The notes beneath the pieces were generated by a model that did not search any database, was not told where the DNA came from, and saw only the letters and a list, made by a program, of their open reading frames with translations. DNA of 11,386 nucleotides from JBBSUX01 sp038234045 (GTDB lineage Bacteria > Pseudomonadota > Gammaproteobacteria > Burkholderiales > Burkholderiaceae_C), in assembly GCA_038234045.1 (NCBI GenBank), contig JBBSUX010000101.1, forward strand, positions 1 to 11,386, read 5' to 3'. Position numbers and translations under genes: made by a program. This document shows positions 1 to 6,939 of this stretch, piece after piece (position 1 is the stretch's first letter; each line of letters starts with the position of its first letter).

Positions 1-60
1 AAGTGAGTCAAGCAGACGTCATGGCAAATTCAGCGTACGCCCGTCCGACCGGTCGACGCT

Positions 61-993
61 TTAGCGCCCGGCGCGAGAAAACACGAAGATGCCGGCTATT
101 ACCAGCACCGAGCCGGCCGCGATCCATGCAGTAAACGGCTCGCCCAGAATGACCACTCCCATCAGGATGGTAGACATCGGGCCGATCATCCCCGTTTGTG
201 CGGCCATGCTGGCACCGATGCGCTCGATTGCCATCATCACCAGCATGACAGGAACGGCAGTGCACACCGTCGCGTTGAGTACCGACAGCCAGATCACTTC
301 GGGCGCCACCAGGGCAGCCGACATCGGGCGCACCACGAGGAATTGCAGGATGCAACACAAGCACGCCACCGTAGTTGCCAGCCCGACGAGGCGGAGGGCA
401 CCGAGCCGCTTGACCATCTGTCCGCTGAACACCATGTAGACGGCGTAGCAGATCGCGCTGCCAAAAACGAGCAATGCGCCCAGCGCCACATCGCCACCTT
501 GCTGGGTGATTTCGTGACCGAACACCAGGACGACTCCGGCATAACTGATGCCCATGCCCAGCATCTGCACCGGCAGAATTGCTCGACGGTAGAGCGCCAG
601 CCCGAGCAGCAGCACGATGGTGGGGTTGAGATACAGGATGAGCCGCTCAAGGCTGGCTGTGATGTAGGCGAGCCCGGCAAAATCCAGAAAGCTCGCCAGG
701 TAATAGCCGCTGATCCCCAGGCCAAGTACGCCGATCCAGTCACGCCTGGAGAGCGGCGGTGCGCGGCGCCCGCCTTGGCGAAAGGTGGCCCACCACGCCA
801 TCGCCACAAACAGCGGCAACGCAAACAGCATGCGGTACATGATCAGCGTGACAGCATCGACCTGAAAGCGATAAGCCAGCTTGACGATGATGGCCTTGCC
901 ACTGAAAGCGATGGCGCCGACGGACGCCATGATCAGGCCAGGCACTACGCTCTTTGTAGCTAGTTGCGCTTGTTCCGCTTGCGCTTGAGGCAT
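61..993 (-). CDS. EamA/DMT-superfamily membrane transporter
   Basis: The 310-residue protein is almost entirely hydrophobic and shows the two-fold EamA repeat of the drug/metabolite transporter superfamily: about residues 22-157 and 170-305, each with roughly five membrane segments, ten in all. The second repeat carries the typical GEPFT stretch near residue 284, just before the last helix. Members export or take up small metabolites such as amino acids; the substrate cannot be read from sequence. It acts in the inner membrane. It starts 25 bases after the tctA stop codon on the same strand, so co-transcription with tctBA is likely. Upstream of the ATG there is only an AAAGG about 14 bases away, a poor Shine-Dalgarno spacing. 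A second ATG at residue 22 exists but has no better site. Family assignment is secure, function open. Confidence 0.93.
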   Translation of the reverse strand: MPQAQAEQAQLATKSVVPGLIMASVGAIAFSGKAIIVKLAYRFQVDAVTLIMYRMLFALPLFVAMAWWATFRQGGRRAPPLSRRDWIGVLGLGISGYYLASFLDFAGLAYITASLERLILYLNPTIVLLLGLALYRRAILPVQMLGMGISYAGVVLVFGHEITQQGGDVALGALLVFGSAICYAVYMVFSGQMVKRLGALRLVGLATTVACLCCILQFLVVRPMSAALVAPEVIWLSVLNATVCTAVPVMLVMMAIERIGASMAAQTGMIGPMSTILMGVVILGEPFTAWIAAGSVLVIAGIFVFSRAGR

Positions 994-1018
994 ATTTTAT
1001 TGATAACCTTTGTGAGGC

Positions 1019-2530
1019 TTAGTCCTCGATGAACGCTTCTTCGCGTTTGTCCTTGACGGCGGGCAGCAGCACGATAGCGATCAGGACAAGTGACGCAGCA
1101 AGCAAACCGGCAGAAATAGGCCGGTGCACAAAAACCGACCAATCACCGCGCGACAGCAGCATCGCGCGGCGCAGGTTCTCTTCCATCATCGGTCCCAGGA
1201 CAAAGCCCAAAAGCAGCGGCGCCGGCTCACAGCCGAGCTTGTGAAACAGGTAGCCGATGAAGCCGAAGCCCGCCACGAGCCAGATGTCGAAAGTACGGTT
1301 CGTAAGGGTGTAGATGCCGATGGCGCCGAACAGGACGATCGCCGGAAAGAGAAACCGGTAGGGCACCCTGAGCAATTTGATCCACATGCCGATCAGCGGA
1401 AAATTCAGCACCAGCAGAATGGCGTTGCCGATCCACATTGAGGCGATCAGGCCCCAGAACAGTTCGGGGTTGCTGGCTATCACTTGCGGACCCGGCTGAA
1501 TCTTGTGGATCGTCATTGCGCCTACCAGCAGCGCCATGACTGCGTTGGGTGGAATCCCCAGCGCCAGGAGCGGAATGAAAGACGCCTGAGCTCCCGAATT
1601 GTTGGCCGATTCCGGCGCAGCAACGCCGCGGATATTGCCCTTGCCGAACGGCGCTTCGCCCGGATGCAAACTGGTTTTCTTCTCGAGGGTGTAAGCCGCA
1701 AAAGACGACAGCAGCGCTCCGCCGCCGGGCAGGATGCCAAGCACGCTGCCGAGTGCCGTGCCGCGCATGATGGCCGGCACCATCCGTTTGAAATCCTCCC
1801 GGGTGGGGAGGAGGCCTTGGACCTTGCCTGTGAAAACTTCGCGCTCTTCGTGAGGCTTACCAAGGTTGGCGATGATCTCGCCGTAGCCGAAGATGCCCAT
1901 GGCGATGGCGACAAGACCGATGCCATTGCCGAGTTCGGGAACGGCAAACGAATAGCGCGCAACGCCCGAGTTCAGCCCGGTGCCGACAAGCCCCATCAGC
2001 AGGCCGAGCAGGGTCATCGAAATCGCTTTTAGCAGCGAGCCCGAAGCCAGCACCACGGCACCGATCAGCCCGAGCACGATGAGCGAAAAGGTTTCGGCCG
2101 GACCGAACTGAAGTGCGAGCTCGGTCAGCGGCCCAGCCAATGCGGCAAGCATCAGCGTGCCGACGCAACCCGCGAAGAAAGAACCGAGCCCGGCCGCGGT
2201 AAGAGCCGGTCCGGCTCGGCCCTGGCGCGCCATCTGATAGCCGTCGATCGCAGTCGCTACCGAAGACGACTCGCCCGGCAAGTTCACCAGGATGGCGGAG
2301 GTGGAGCCGCCGTACTGCGCGCCGTAGTAGATGCCTGCCAGCAGGATCAGCGCACTCAGCGGCGGCAGCGCATAGGTCGCTGGCAAGAGCATCGCAATGG
2401 TGGCGACCGGGCCGATGCGGGGCAACACGCCAATCAGCGTTCCCAGCACGCAGCCGATCAGGCAATAAAGCAGGTTGATCGGCGTGAGCGCGCCGTCGAA
2501 ACCCTGCGAAAGATGATGGAGGAGTTCCAT
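1019..2530 (-). CDS. tctA: TctA, large membrane subunit of a tripartite tricarboxylate transporter
   Basis: This 503-residue protein is the full usual length for TctA, the roughly 12-helix permease subunit of tripartite tricarboxylate transporters, which import citrate-like or other carboxylates with a periplasmic receptor (TctC) and a small subunit (TctB). Visible family features are the N-terminal GVLPxxGP motif (residues 34-41), the conserved stretch with GAQYGGSTSAIL and NLPGE around residues 70-90, and the internally duplicated second motif GILPGGGALLSS in the middle of the protein. Residue 38, commonly glycine in the first motif as I know it, is arginine here. The start follows tctB by 56 bases on the same strand; only a weak GAG lies 8 bases before the ATG, fitting translation coupled to the tctB message. 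No receptor gene is adjacent. The family call is certain; the substrate is unknown. Confidence 0.96.
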   Translation of the reverse strand: MELLHHLSQGFDGALTPINLLYCLIGCVLGTLIGVLPRIGPVATIAMLLPATYALPPLSALILLAGIYYGAQYGGSTSAILVNLPGESSSVATAIDGYQMARQGRAGPALTAAGLGSFFAGCVGTLMLAALAGPLTELALQFGPAETFSLIVLGLIGAVVLASGSLLKAISMTLLGLLMGLVGTGLNSGVARYSFAVPELGNGIGLVAIAMGIFGYGEIIANLGKPHEEREVFTGKVQGLLPTREDFKRMVPAIMRGTALGSVLGILPGGGALLSSFAAYTLEKKTSLHPGEAPFGKGNIRGVAAPESANNSGAQASFIPLLALGIPPNAVMALLVGAMTIHKIQPGPQVIASNPELFWGLIASMWIGNAILLVLNFPLIGMWIKLLRVPYRFLFPAIVLFGAIGIYTLTNRTFDIWLVAGFGFIGYLFHKLGCEPAPLLLGFVLGPMMEENLRRAMLLSRGDWSVFVHRPISAGLLAASLVLIAIVLLPAVKDKREEAFIED

Positions 2531-2586
2531 GAATGTGCTCGGGTTCGTCCGGTTTTTTCCGCTTGCTGCTGACGATGATCAACTGA

Positions 2587-3075
2587 TCAGCTGGTGATGC
2601 GAGCAGGCCACACCTGCATCGGTAGCTGCAGTGCCCAGATGAAGCCCACGTAACAACCCACCGCCAGCACGATGGCAAGAACCAGCGCACCGCGCAGGTG
2701 GACCTTCTTGCTGGCAAGACTCGCGATCAAGACCAGGGCGACGATGGCGACGATCAGGCCCATGGGTCGCAGTCCGATCGCCGGCAGCCCGCCCAGCAGT
2801 GCCCCGAAGCTCACATTGGCGAGCAACACGAAGAAAAGCGGGCGCCAGGCCCAGCGCCCTACCGGGTCACCGGTTTCGGTTTCCACCACCAGCGCCGTCA
2901 TCGCCAGAACGATGCCGAGGATCGCCATCAGGCTGCCCAGTGCCAGGGGAAAGTAACCAGGGCCCATTTGGGCCGCCGTTCCCACGTCGTAGCGTGTTGC
3001 GCCCCACGCAAAAGCGATACCGACCACCATGAACAGGAGGCCGGAGAAGAAATTCTTCTGGCTCTTGATCTTCAC
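2587..3075 (-). CDS. tctB: TctB, small membrane subunit of a tripartite tricarboxylate transporter
   Basis: With a GTG start at 3075 the protein has 162 residues, normal for TctB. It carries the family's N-terminal signature, a short basic segment, a first membrane helix (about 12-28) and MGPGYFP at 37-43, followed by about three further membrane regions (45-64, 80-120, 128-150). TctB partners TctA in the inner membrane; its exact role in transport is not settled. I chose the GTG over an in-frame start 16 codons upstream because GGAG sits 9 bases before it and because homologues begin with a short lysine-rich N-terminus. It is the first gene of the tctB-tctA-eamA group and follows a 209-base gap with two inverted repeats after the GspE-like gene. 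Confidence 0.9.
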   Translation of the reverse strand: MKIKSQKNFFSGLLFMVVGIAFAWGATRYDVGTAAQMGPGYFPLALGSLMAILGIVLAMTALVVETETGDPVGRWAWRPLFFVLLANVSFGALLGGLPAIGLRPMGLIVAIVALVLIASLASKKVHLRGALVLAIVLAVGCYVGFIWALQLPMQVWPARITS

Positions 3076-3084
3076 AAACAAACA

Positions 3085-3088
3085 CTCC
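3085..3088 (-). promoter_or_regulatory. Ribosome binding site deciding the tctB start
   Basis: The minus strand reads ACGGAG here, with GGAG separated by 9 bases from the GTG at 3075. The longer in-frame start at 3123 has no comparable site, so this favours the GTG. Confidence 0.65.
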
Positions 3089-3131
3089 GTAAACGACACC
3101 GTCAACGAGGAACCCGCTGCCAAGCGCTAAC

Positions 3132-3174
3132 CCGGTCAGGAACGCGAATTGTGGAGGAAGCGTTCCATGACCGG
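3132..3174 (-). promoter_or_regulatory. Long stem-loop in the tctB leader
   Basis: Two 7-base blocks, CCGGTCA and GGAACGC (3132-3145), are matched exactly by GCGTTCC (3160-3166) and TGACCGG (3168-3174), with one unpaired base at 3167 and a 14-base loop. That gives a 14-bp stem with a single bulge, far stronger than background palindromes nearby. It ends 56 bases before the tctB start codon. No T-run follows it on either strand, so it is not a standard intrinsic terminator. It could be an mRNA structure controlling tctB (attenuator, processing or stability element) or a DNA operator. The structure is seen directly; its role is inference. Confidence 0.5.
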
Positions 3175-3201
3175 AGAAGGCTTTGCCTCAGGGAATTCCA
3201 G

Positions 3202-3224
3202 AAGCTCGAGCCGGCTCGCAGCTT
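3202..3224. terminator. Palindromic hairpin, possible intrinsic terminator
   Basis: AAGCTCGAG (3202-3210) pairs with CTCG plus AGCTT (3215-3224, one C bulged at 3219) around a CCGG loop, giving a 9-bp stem. On the plus strand a run of four T follows (3223-3226); on the minus strand only two T follow. It lies 60 bases after the stop codon of the GspE-like gene, where a terminator for that gene would be expected, but the better T-tract is on the wrong strand for it. Treat it as a candidate bidirectional or weak terminator. Confidence 0.3.
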
Positions 3225-3284
3225 TTACCCGGGAACGCGCGCGGCGAATAGCCCCTTGGCTTTTCGCGACGCTGCCCCTCAATC

Positions 3285-5090
3285 TCACTCAAGCGGCGGC
3301 GTGGTGCCCAGCACCTCTTCCAACGTGGTGAGCCCCTCGGCGACCCGCAATGCGCCGGCAAGCCGCAGTGGCCGCATGCCGTCTGCAACCGCCTGGCGGC
3401 GCAGCGCGTCGATGCTGGGGCCGGCCGTGATGCGGTCCTTGAAAGCCTCGGTAACGCTCAGCAATTCATACAGGCCCATACGCCCCCGATAGCCCGTCAT
3501 GCGGCAATCGACGCAACCCACAGGACGGTAGGGATGGCAGGCGCCATTGAGCTTCCAGGGCTTGACCAGTTCAGCGACGGCTTCCGGCGTGACATCGCCA
3601 CCGGGCTCACGGCAATTGCGGCACAAAGTGCGAACCAGGCGCTGCGCAAGCACACCCAGCAATGTGGCGTTGACCAGATAAGAAGGCACGCCAAGCTCCA
3701 TCAACCGCGTGACAGCCGACGGCGCATCGTTGGTATGCAGCGTACTGAAAACCAGATGGCCGGTGAGCGCCGCCTGCACTGCCATCTCGGCAGTCGCCAG
3801 ATCGCGGATCTCGCCCACCATGATGATGTCGGGGTCCTGGCGCATCAGGGAACGCAAACCTTCGATGAATCCGAAGTCAAGCTGCGGCTGCACTTGTGTC
3901 TGGTTGAACGACGGCTCGATCATCTCGATCGGGTCTTCCACGGTGCAGACATTGACCTCTTCTGTAGCGATGCGCTTGAGCGTGGAATACAGGGTGGTGG
4001 TCTTGCCCGAGCCGGTCGGACCGGTCACGAGGATGATGCCGTGCGGGCGTCTGACCAATTGTTCCCAGCGCGTCGCGTCATGCGGCGAAAAGCCGAGCGC
4101 ATCCAGATCCTTGACCGCAGTGTCGGGGTCGAAGATCCGCATCACCATCTTTTCACCGAACGCGGTGGGGAGCGTGGAAAGCCGCATTTCCACCTCTTCG
4201 CCGCGCGTATTGCGTGTCTTGATGCGGCCATCCTGCGGCCGGCGCTTTTCCACCACATCCATGCGACCAAGCAATTTGATGCGGGCTGTCATCGCGCTCA
4301 AAACACCGATCGGCATCTGATAAACCGGATGCAGCATGCCGTCGATGCGGAACCGGATCACGCCCTGCTCGCGCCGGGGCTCCAGGTGGATGTCGCTGGC
4401 GCGCTGGTCGAAAGCGTATTGCCAGAGCCAGTCGACCACCCGCACAACGCCCTGATCATTGGCGTCTAGCTGCCGGTTGCTTTTGCCGAGCTCCACCAGC
4501 TGCTCGAAGCTTGCGGCGGTGGCCCCGCTGCCGCTCTTCTGGGCCTGCCTCACCGACTTGGCCAGCGCGAAGAATTCGGCTGTGAACCGGTGAATGTCTT
4601 GCGGGTTGGCCACCACGCGCGTGACCTTGCGGCGGGCCTGGCGTTCAACCTCCTCGATCCAGTCGGTCATGAAGGGCTCGGACGTAGCGATGACAATTTC
4701 GGTCGGCGTTACCTGCACCGGCAGCACACGGTGCCGCTCCGCATAGGCGGCACTCATGGTGTCGGCCACCTTGCCCACATCGACCCGCAGCGGATCGATA
4801 CGCAGGTAGGCCAGCCCCGCCTTGCCGGCCAGGTAGCGGCTGAGCGCCTCAAGGTCAAGCGGTTTGCCGCCAGCGGCTTGCTCCATCGCCACATTGGCGA
4901 GCCGCACCAAGGCCGGCTGGGAACTCTCCGCTCGCGAGCACCGCGCGATGGTGCGCGCCGCCTCGTCTGCGGAGATCACACCGTCGTCGCGCAGCCATTC
5001 GACCATGCGCCGCCAATCAATTGGGCCGACATGCGGCATCGGCTGAAAAGCGCCACCGGCTGCGACTGCGGTTGCGGATTTGGGGCTCAT
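3285..5090 (-). CDS. GspE/PilB-type secretion or pilus assembly ATPase
   Basis: The 601-residue protein is a complete member of the GspE/PulE/PilB hexameric ATPases, which power type II secretion or type IV pilus extension from the cytoplasmic face of the inner membrane. An N-terminal GspE_N-like region (about 25-180) precedes the motor. Landmarks of the motor are the Walker A motif GPTGSGKT (357-364), the Asp box VEDPIE (384-389), the Walker B segment IIMVGEIRD (422-430), the His box TGHLVFSTLHTN (443-454) and a four-cysteine zinc site formed by CRNC (490-493) and CVDC (526-529). All catalytic elements are intact. The ATG at 5090 has GGAG 7 bases upstream; a GTG two codons earlier is too close to that site. 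No secretin, pseudopilin or platform protein is nearby, so I cannot choose between GspE and PilB. It lies 63 bases downstream of the methyltransferase-like gene. Confidence 0.95.
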   Translation of the reverse strand: MSPKSATAVAAGGAFQPMPHVGPIDWRRMVEWLRDDGVISADEAARTIARCSRAESSQPALVRLANVAMEQAAGGKPLDLEALSRYLAGKAGLAYLRIDPLRVDVGKVADTMSAAYAERHRVLPVQVTPTEIVIATSEPFMTDWIEEVERQARRKVTRVVANPQDIHRFTAEFFALAKSVRQAQKSGSGATAASFEQLVELGKSNRQLDANDQGVVRVVDWLWQYAFDQRASDIHLEPRREQGVIRFRIDGMLHPVYQMPIGVLSAMTARIKLLGRMDVVEKRRPQDGRIKTRNTRGEEVEMRLSTLPTAFGEKMVMRIFDPDTAVKDLDALGFSPHDATRWEQLVRRPHGIILVTGPTGSGKTTTLYSTLKRIATEEVNVCTVEDPIEMIEPSFNQTQVQPQLDFGFIEGLRSLMRQDPDIIMVGEIRDLATAEMAVQAALTGHLVFSTLHTNDAPSAVTRLMELGVPSYLVNATLLGVLAQRLVRTLCRNCREPGGDVTPEAVAELVKPWKLNGACHPYRPVGCVDCRMTGYRGRMGLYELLSVTEAFKDRITAGPSIDALRRQAVADGMRPLRLAGALRVAEGLTTLEEVLGTTPPLE

Positions 5091-5097
5091 ATCCACG

Positions 5098-5101
5098 CTC
5101 C
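5098..5101 (-). promoter_or_regulatory. Ribosome binding site deciding the GspE-like ATPase start
   Basis: GGAG on the minus strand lies 7 bases before the ATG at 5090. The GTG at 5096 would leave only one base of spacing, so the ATG is preferred. Confidence 0.6.
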
Positions 5102-5153
5102 GTCGAGAGATTGCAGGGATGCAAAGCGGAAGGAAATCACGGGTAACAGCCTT

Positions 5154-5921
5154 TCATGGGCCGGTGGGTTTCAGGGCGCGCGGCCATTTTTCTGCAGGCA
5201 AGCCCCAGCGTGACTGCACCGTTGCCGCCCGGGCCAGCAAGGTAGCCCGATCGGGTGCCGGCTCTGAACTGTGCCGCGCCAGCACCACGGTATTGCCTTC
5301 GCGGGTTGGGCGAAAGGCCCACACCGCATCCGCACCGAACGCTTCGGTGATTTTCGCGAGGCTTCGCGCGTAGCTCGATGCGCGACCGAACAGATTGACC
5401 GTCATCACGCCTTCTTCGGTCAGCAGTGCGCGGCAGTCGGTGTAGAAATCGGTGCTGTCGAGCACCGGCGCGGCTGCCTCGTCATCGTAGAGATCTACCT
5501 GCAACGCATCGACGGTGCCGAGCCACTCGGCGCGCCGGATCTCTTCGGCCGCGTCCGCCACGATCACGCGCAAGCGGTCGTCGTCAGCCGGCAGGCGAAA
5601 CCAGCCTCGGCAGGCATGAACGACCTGCGGATTGAGCTCGATCGCGGTTGTGCGCATACGCAACTTCTTGCGGCAGAACTTGGTAAGCGCGGCAGCACCA
5701 AGCCCTAGTTGCATGGCATGACGACTGCCCACAGAAGTGGGCGAAAGGAACAGCAGCCACGCCATCATTCGTTGCACGTATTCCAGCTCTAGATCAAGCG
5801 GCGCATCAAGGCGCATCGAGCCCTGAATCCAGATCGAACCCAGGTGCAGACTGCGCACTCCCCGAAAATCCGAAAAGTTGACTTCGGGATGCTCGTCCAG
5901 GGCGTCATGGTTATCCGTCAT
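5154..5921 (-). CDS. Spermidine-synthase-like Rossmann-fold protein (probably not a true spermidine synthase)
   Basis: The 255-residue protein has the class I methyltransferase-like fold of the spermidine synthase family. It has a glycine-rich nucleotide-binding loop LGLGAAAL (72-79), the acidic residue after strand two in AIELNP (93-98), an acidic pair in the third strand region (VADAAEE, 121-127) and DALQVDLYDDEA (138-149). In true spermidine synthases the last of these regions carries a catalytic Asp in a DSSDP-type motif, and an N-terminal beta domain helps bind the polyamine. Here that motif is replaced and the N-terminal part is short, so aminopropyl transfer is doubtful. The ATG at 5921 overlaps the TGA of the upstream TatD-like gene as ATGA, which fixes the start and implies translational coupling. 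An open frame extends 64 codons further upstream but lies inside the TatD-like gene. Substrate unknown. Confidence 0.82.
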   Translation of the reverse strand: MTDNHDALDEHPEVNFSDFRGVRSLHLGSIWIQGSMRLDAPLDLELEYVQRMMAWLLFLSPTSVGSRHAMQLGLGAAALTKFCRKKLRMRTTAIELNPQVVHACRGWFRLPADDDRLRVIVADAAEEIRRAEWLGTVDALQVDLYDDEAAAPVLDSTDFYTDCRALLTEEGVMTVNLFGRASSYARSLAKITEAFGADAVWAFRPTREGNTVVLARHSSEPAPDRATLLARAATVQSRWGLPAEKWPRALKPTGP

Positions 5922-6772
5922 GCCGCTTCGTCCAGCAGCGGTGCGAGCCGGGGCATCGCGGAGATCGCATTCTGCGTGGTGGCGTCGGCCAACGCCGATG
6001 GATCCATGCCACGCAACTTCGCAACGAAAGTCCCGATGCGATCGAGCTCTACCGGAGAGTTGCGTGCCTGCGGTGAACCGCCTGCCCGCTCGGCAGCAGT
6101 ACGGTAGAGCCACTGCGGTGCAATGTCGGGGGAATCGGTTTCCATCACGATCGAATCGAGCGGTAAGCCAGTGGCGAGACGTTGCAGCTGATGAGCTCCT
6201 TCGAAGGTGACAGCGCCGCCGATGCCGAGCTTGAAACCCAGATCGATGAAGGCTTTTGCCTGCTGGTCACTTCCATTAAAAGCATGCGCTATGCCCCGCC
6301 ACTGGTGGCGGCCCTTCCCGCTGCCGCCCGCTTCCCGCAGATGTTTCAGCACGCGGTCGACAGAGCGCCGCACGTGCAGGAGCACCGGCAGATCGAAACG
6401 GCGGGCCAGCCGAAGCTGGGAGCGAAAGATATGTTGCTGGCGCGCGTCGTCCAGGTCTTTGACGAAGTAGTCGAGTCCGATTTCGCCTACTGCCACCAGG
6501 CGCTTGTCCTGCAGTGCCTGATCAAGCCGCATGGCCACGAGGTCGAGAGCCACGTCATCCGCTTCCGCGGTGCACAGGGGATGGATCCCGAGCGCATAGC
6601 TGTCGCAATGGGCATGCGCCCAATCGCGGACCGCATCGAAATTGAAGTGGGCCACAGCGGGTACTACGCATAGTGCGATTCCACACCTGCGCGCCTCAGC
6701 CCGCATGGCGGGACCATCGGGGGCGAACTCGGGCGCATCGAGGTGACAGTGGGTATCGATCCAGGCGCTCAT
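5918..6772 (-). CDS. TatD-family metal-dependent hydrolase, YjjV-like
   Basis: The 284-residue protein has all metal ligands of the TatD amidohydrolase family (TIM barrel, two divalent metals): the THCH pair (H8, H10), E97 in VGEIGLDY, H133 in LLHVRRS, H163 in AHAFNGS and D213 in ETDSPD. TatD enzymes are 3'-5' exonucleases or DNases, or act on D-aminoacyl-tRNA in some members. From memory, the LGIGGAVTF and VVPAV stretches resemble the YjjV branch of Escherichia coli more than TatD itself. It is cytoplasmic. I chose the ATG at 6772 because the family begins almost directly at the IDTHCH motif; an ATG at 6781 and a longer frame to 6835 are alternatives, and none has a clear Shine-Dalgarno sequence. 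It leads the leftward pair with the methyltransferase-like gene and is divergent from the protease operon. Confidence 0.93.
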   Translation of the reverse strand: MSAWIDTHCHLDAPEFAPDGPAMRAEARRCGIALCVVPAVAHFNFDAVRDWAHAHCDSYALGIHPLCTAEADDVALDLVAMRLDQALQDKRLVAVGEIGLDYFVKDLDDARQQHIFRSQLRLARRFDLPVLLHVRRSVDRVLKHLREAGGSGKGRHQWRGIAHAFNGSDQQAKAFIDLGFKLGIGGAVTFEGAHQLQRLATGLPLDSIVMETDSPDIAPQWLYRTAAERAGGSPQARNSPVELDRIGTFVAKLRGMDPSALADATTQNAISAMPRLAPLLDEAA

Positions 6773-6843
6773 TGCGGCCATGATGCCGCATAGCCACGAC
6801 GTATGTTCTTGTGGTGTTCCTGCACAACGCGGCAATTGATTCG

Positions 6844-6852
6844 TGCTAGTGT
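6844..6852 (+). promoter_or_regulatory. Possible extended -10 promoter for the protease-MoxR operon
   Basis: The segment TGCTAGTGT has the TGn extension followed by a TAxxxT hexamer, in the divergent intergenic region about 157 bases before the protease ATG. No good -35 hexamer lies at the usual distance; extended -10 promoters can do without one. Pattern only. Confidence 0.2.
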
Positions 6853-6939
6853 CAGTGAGCCAGCTTGGGCAATGATCCCGCCAGCGTCGTTTTCAGGAAT
6901 TTCGCCCTGCGCAGGCCGCCTCTCTACAGCAGTTCCCGC

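Noticed and set aside
46..55. Palindrome CGACCGGTCG downstream of the EamA gene
   Set aside because: It is short and lacks a T-run, so there is no support for a terminator or binding site.
2576..2589. Two TGATCA palindromes at the end of tctB
   Set aside because: They form at most a 5-bp stem with a four-base loop, too weak to call a terminator or attenuator.
1857..2717. 286-codon minus-strand frame spanning the tctB-tctA junction
   Set aside because: It is an alternative frame of two well-supported transporter genes and its translation is Arg/Ala/His-rich without membrane or domain features.
3076..3105. TTGACG as a -35 box for tctB
   Set aside because: The matching -10 position has only three of six consensus bases and would place the transcription start at or after the start codon, losing the ribosome binding site.
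2698..3492. 264-codon plus-strand frame opposite tctB and the end of the GspE-like gene
   Set aside because: Composition is rich in Gln, His and Arg, no domain is visible, and it is antisense to conserved genes.
3534..4469. 311-codon plus-strand frame opposite the GspE-like ATPase
   Set aside because: Shadow of the conserved motor domain; no independent ribosome binding site or domain.
6906..6915. Palindrome CCTGCGCAGG in the divergent intergenic region
   Set aside because: Ten-base GC palindromes are common at this composition, and no second copy was noticed nearby.
6896..6926. SigmaE-like promoter (GGAATTT followed by TCTCTA) before the protease
   Set aside because: The -35-like element is only approximate and the spacing to the -10-like element is longer than the 16-17 bases expected.
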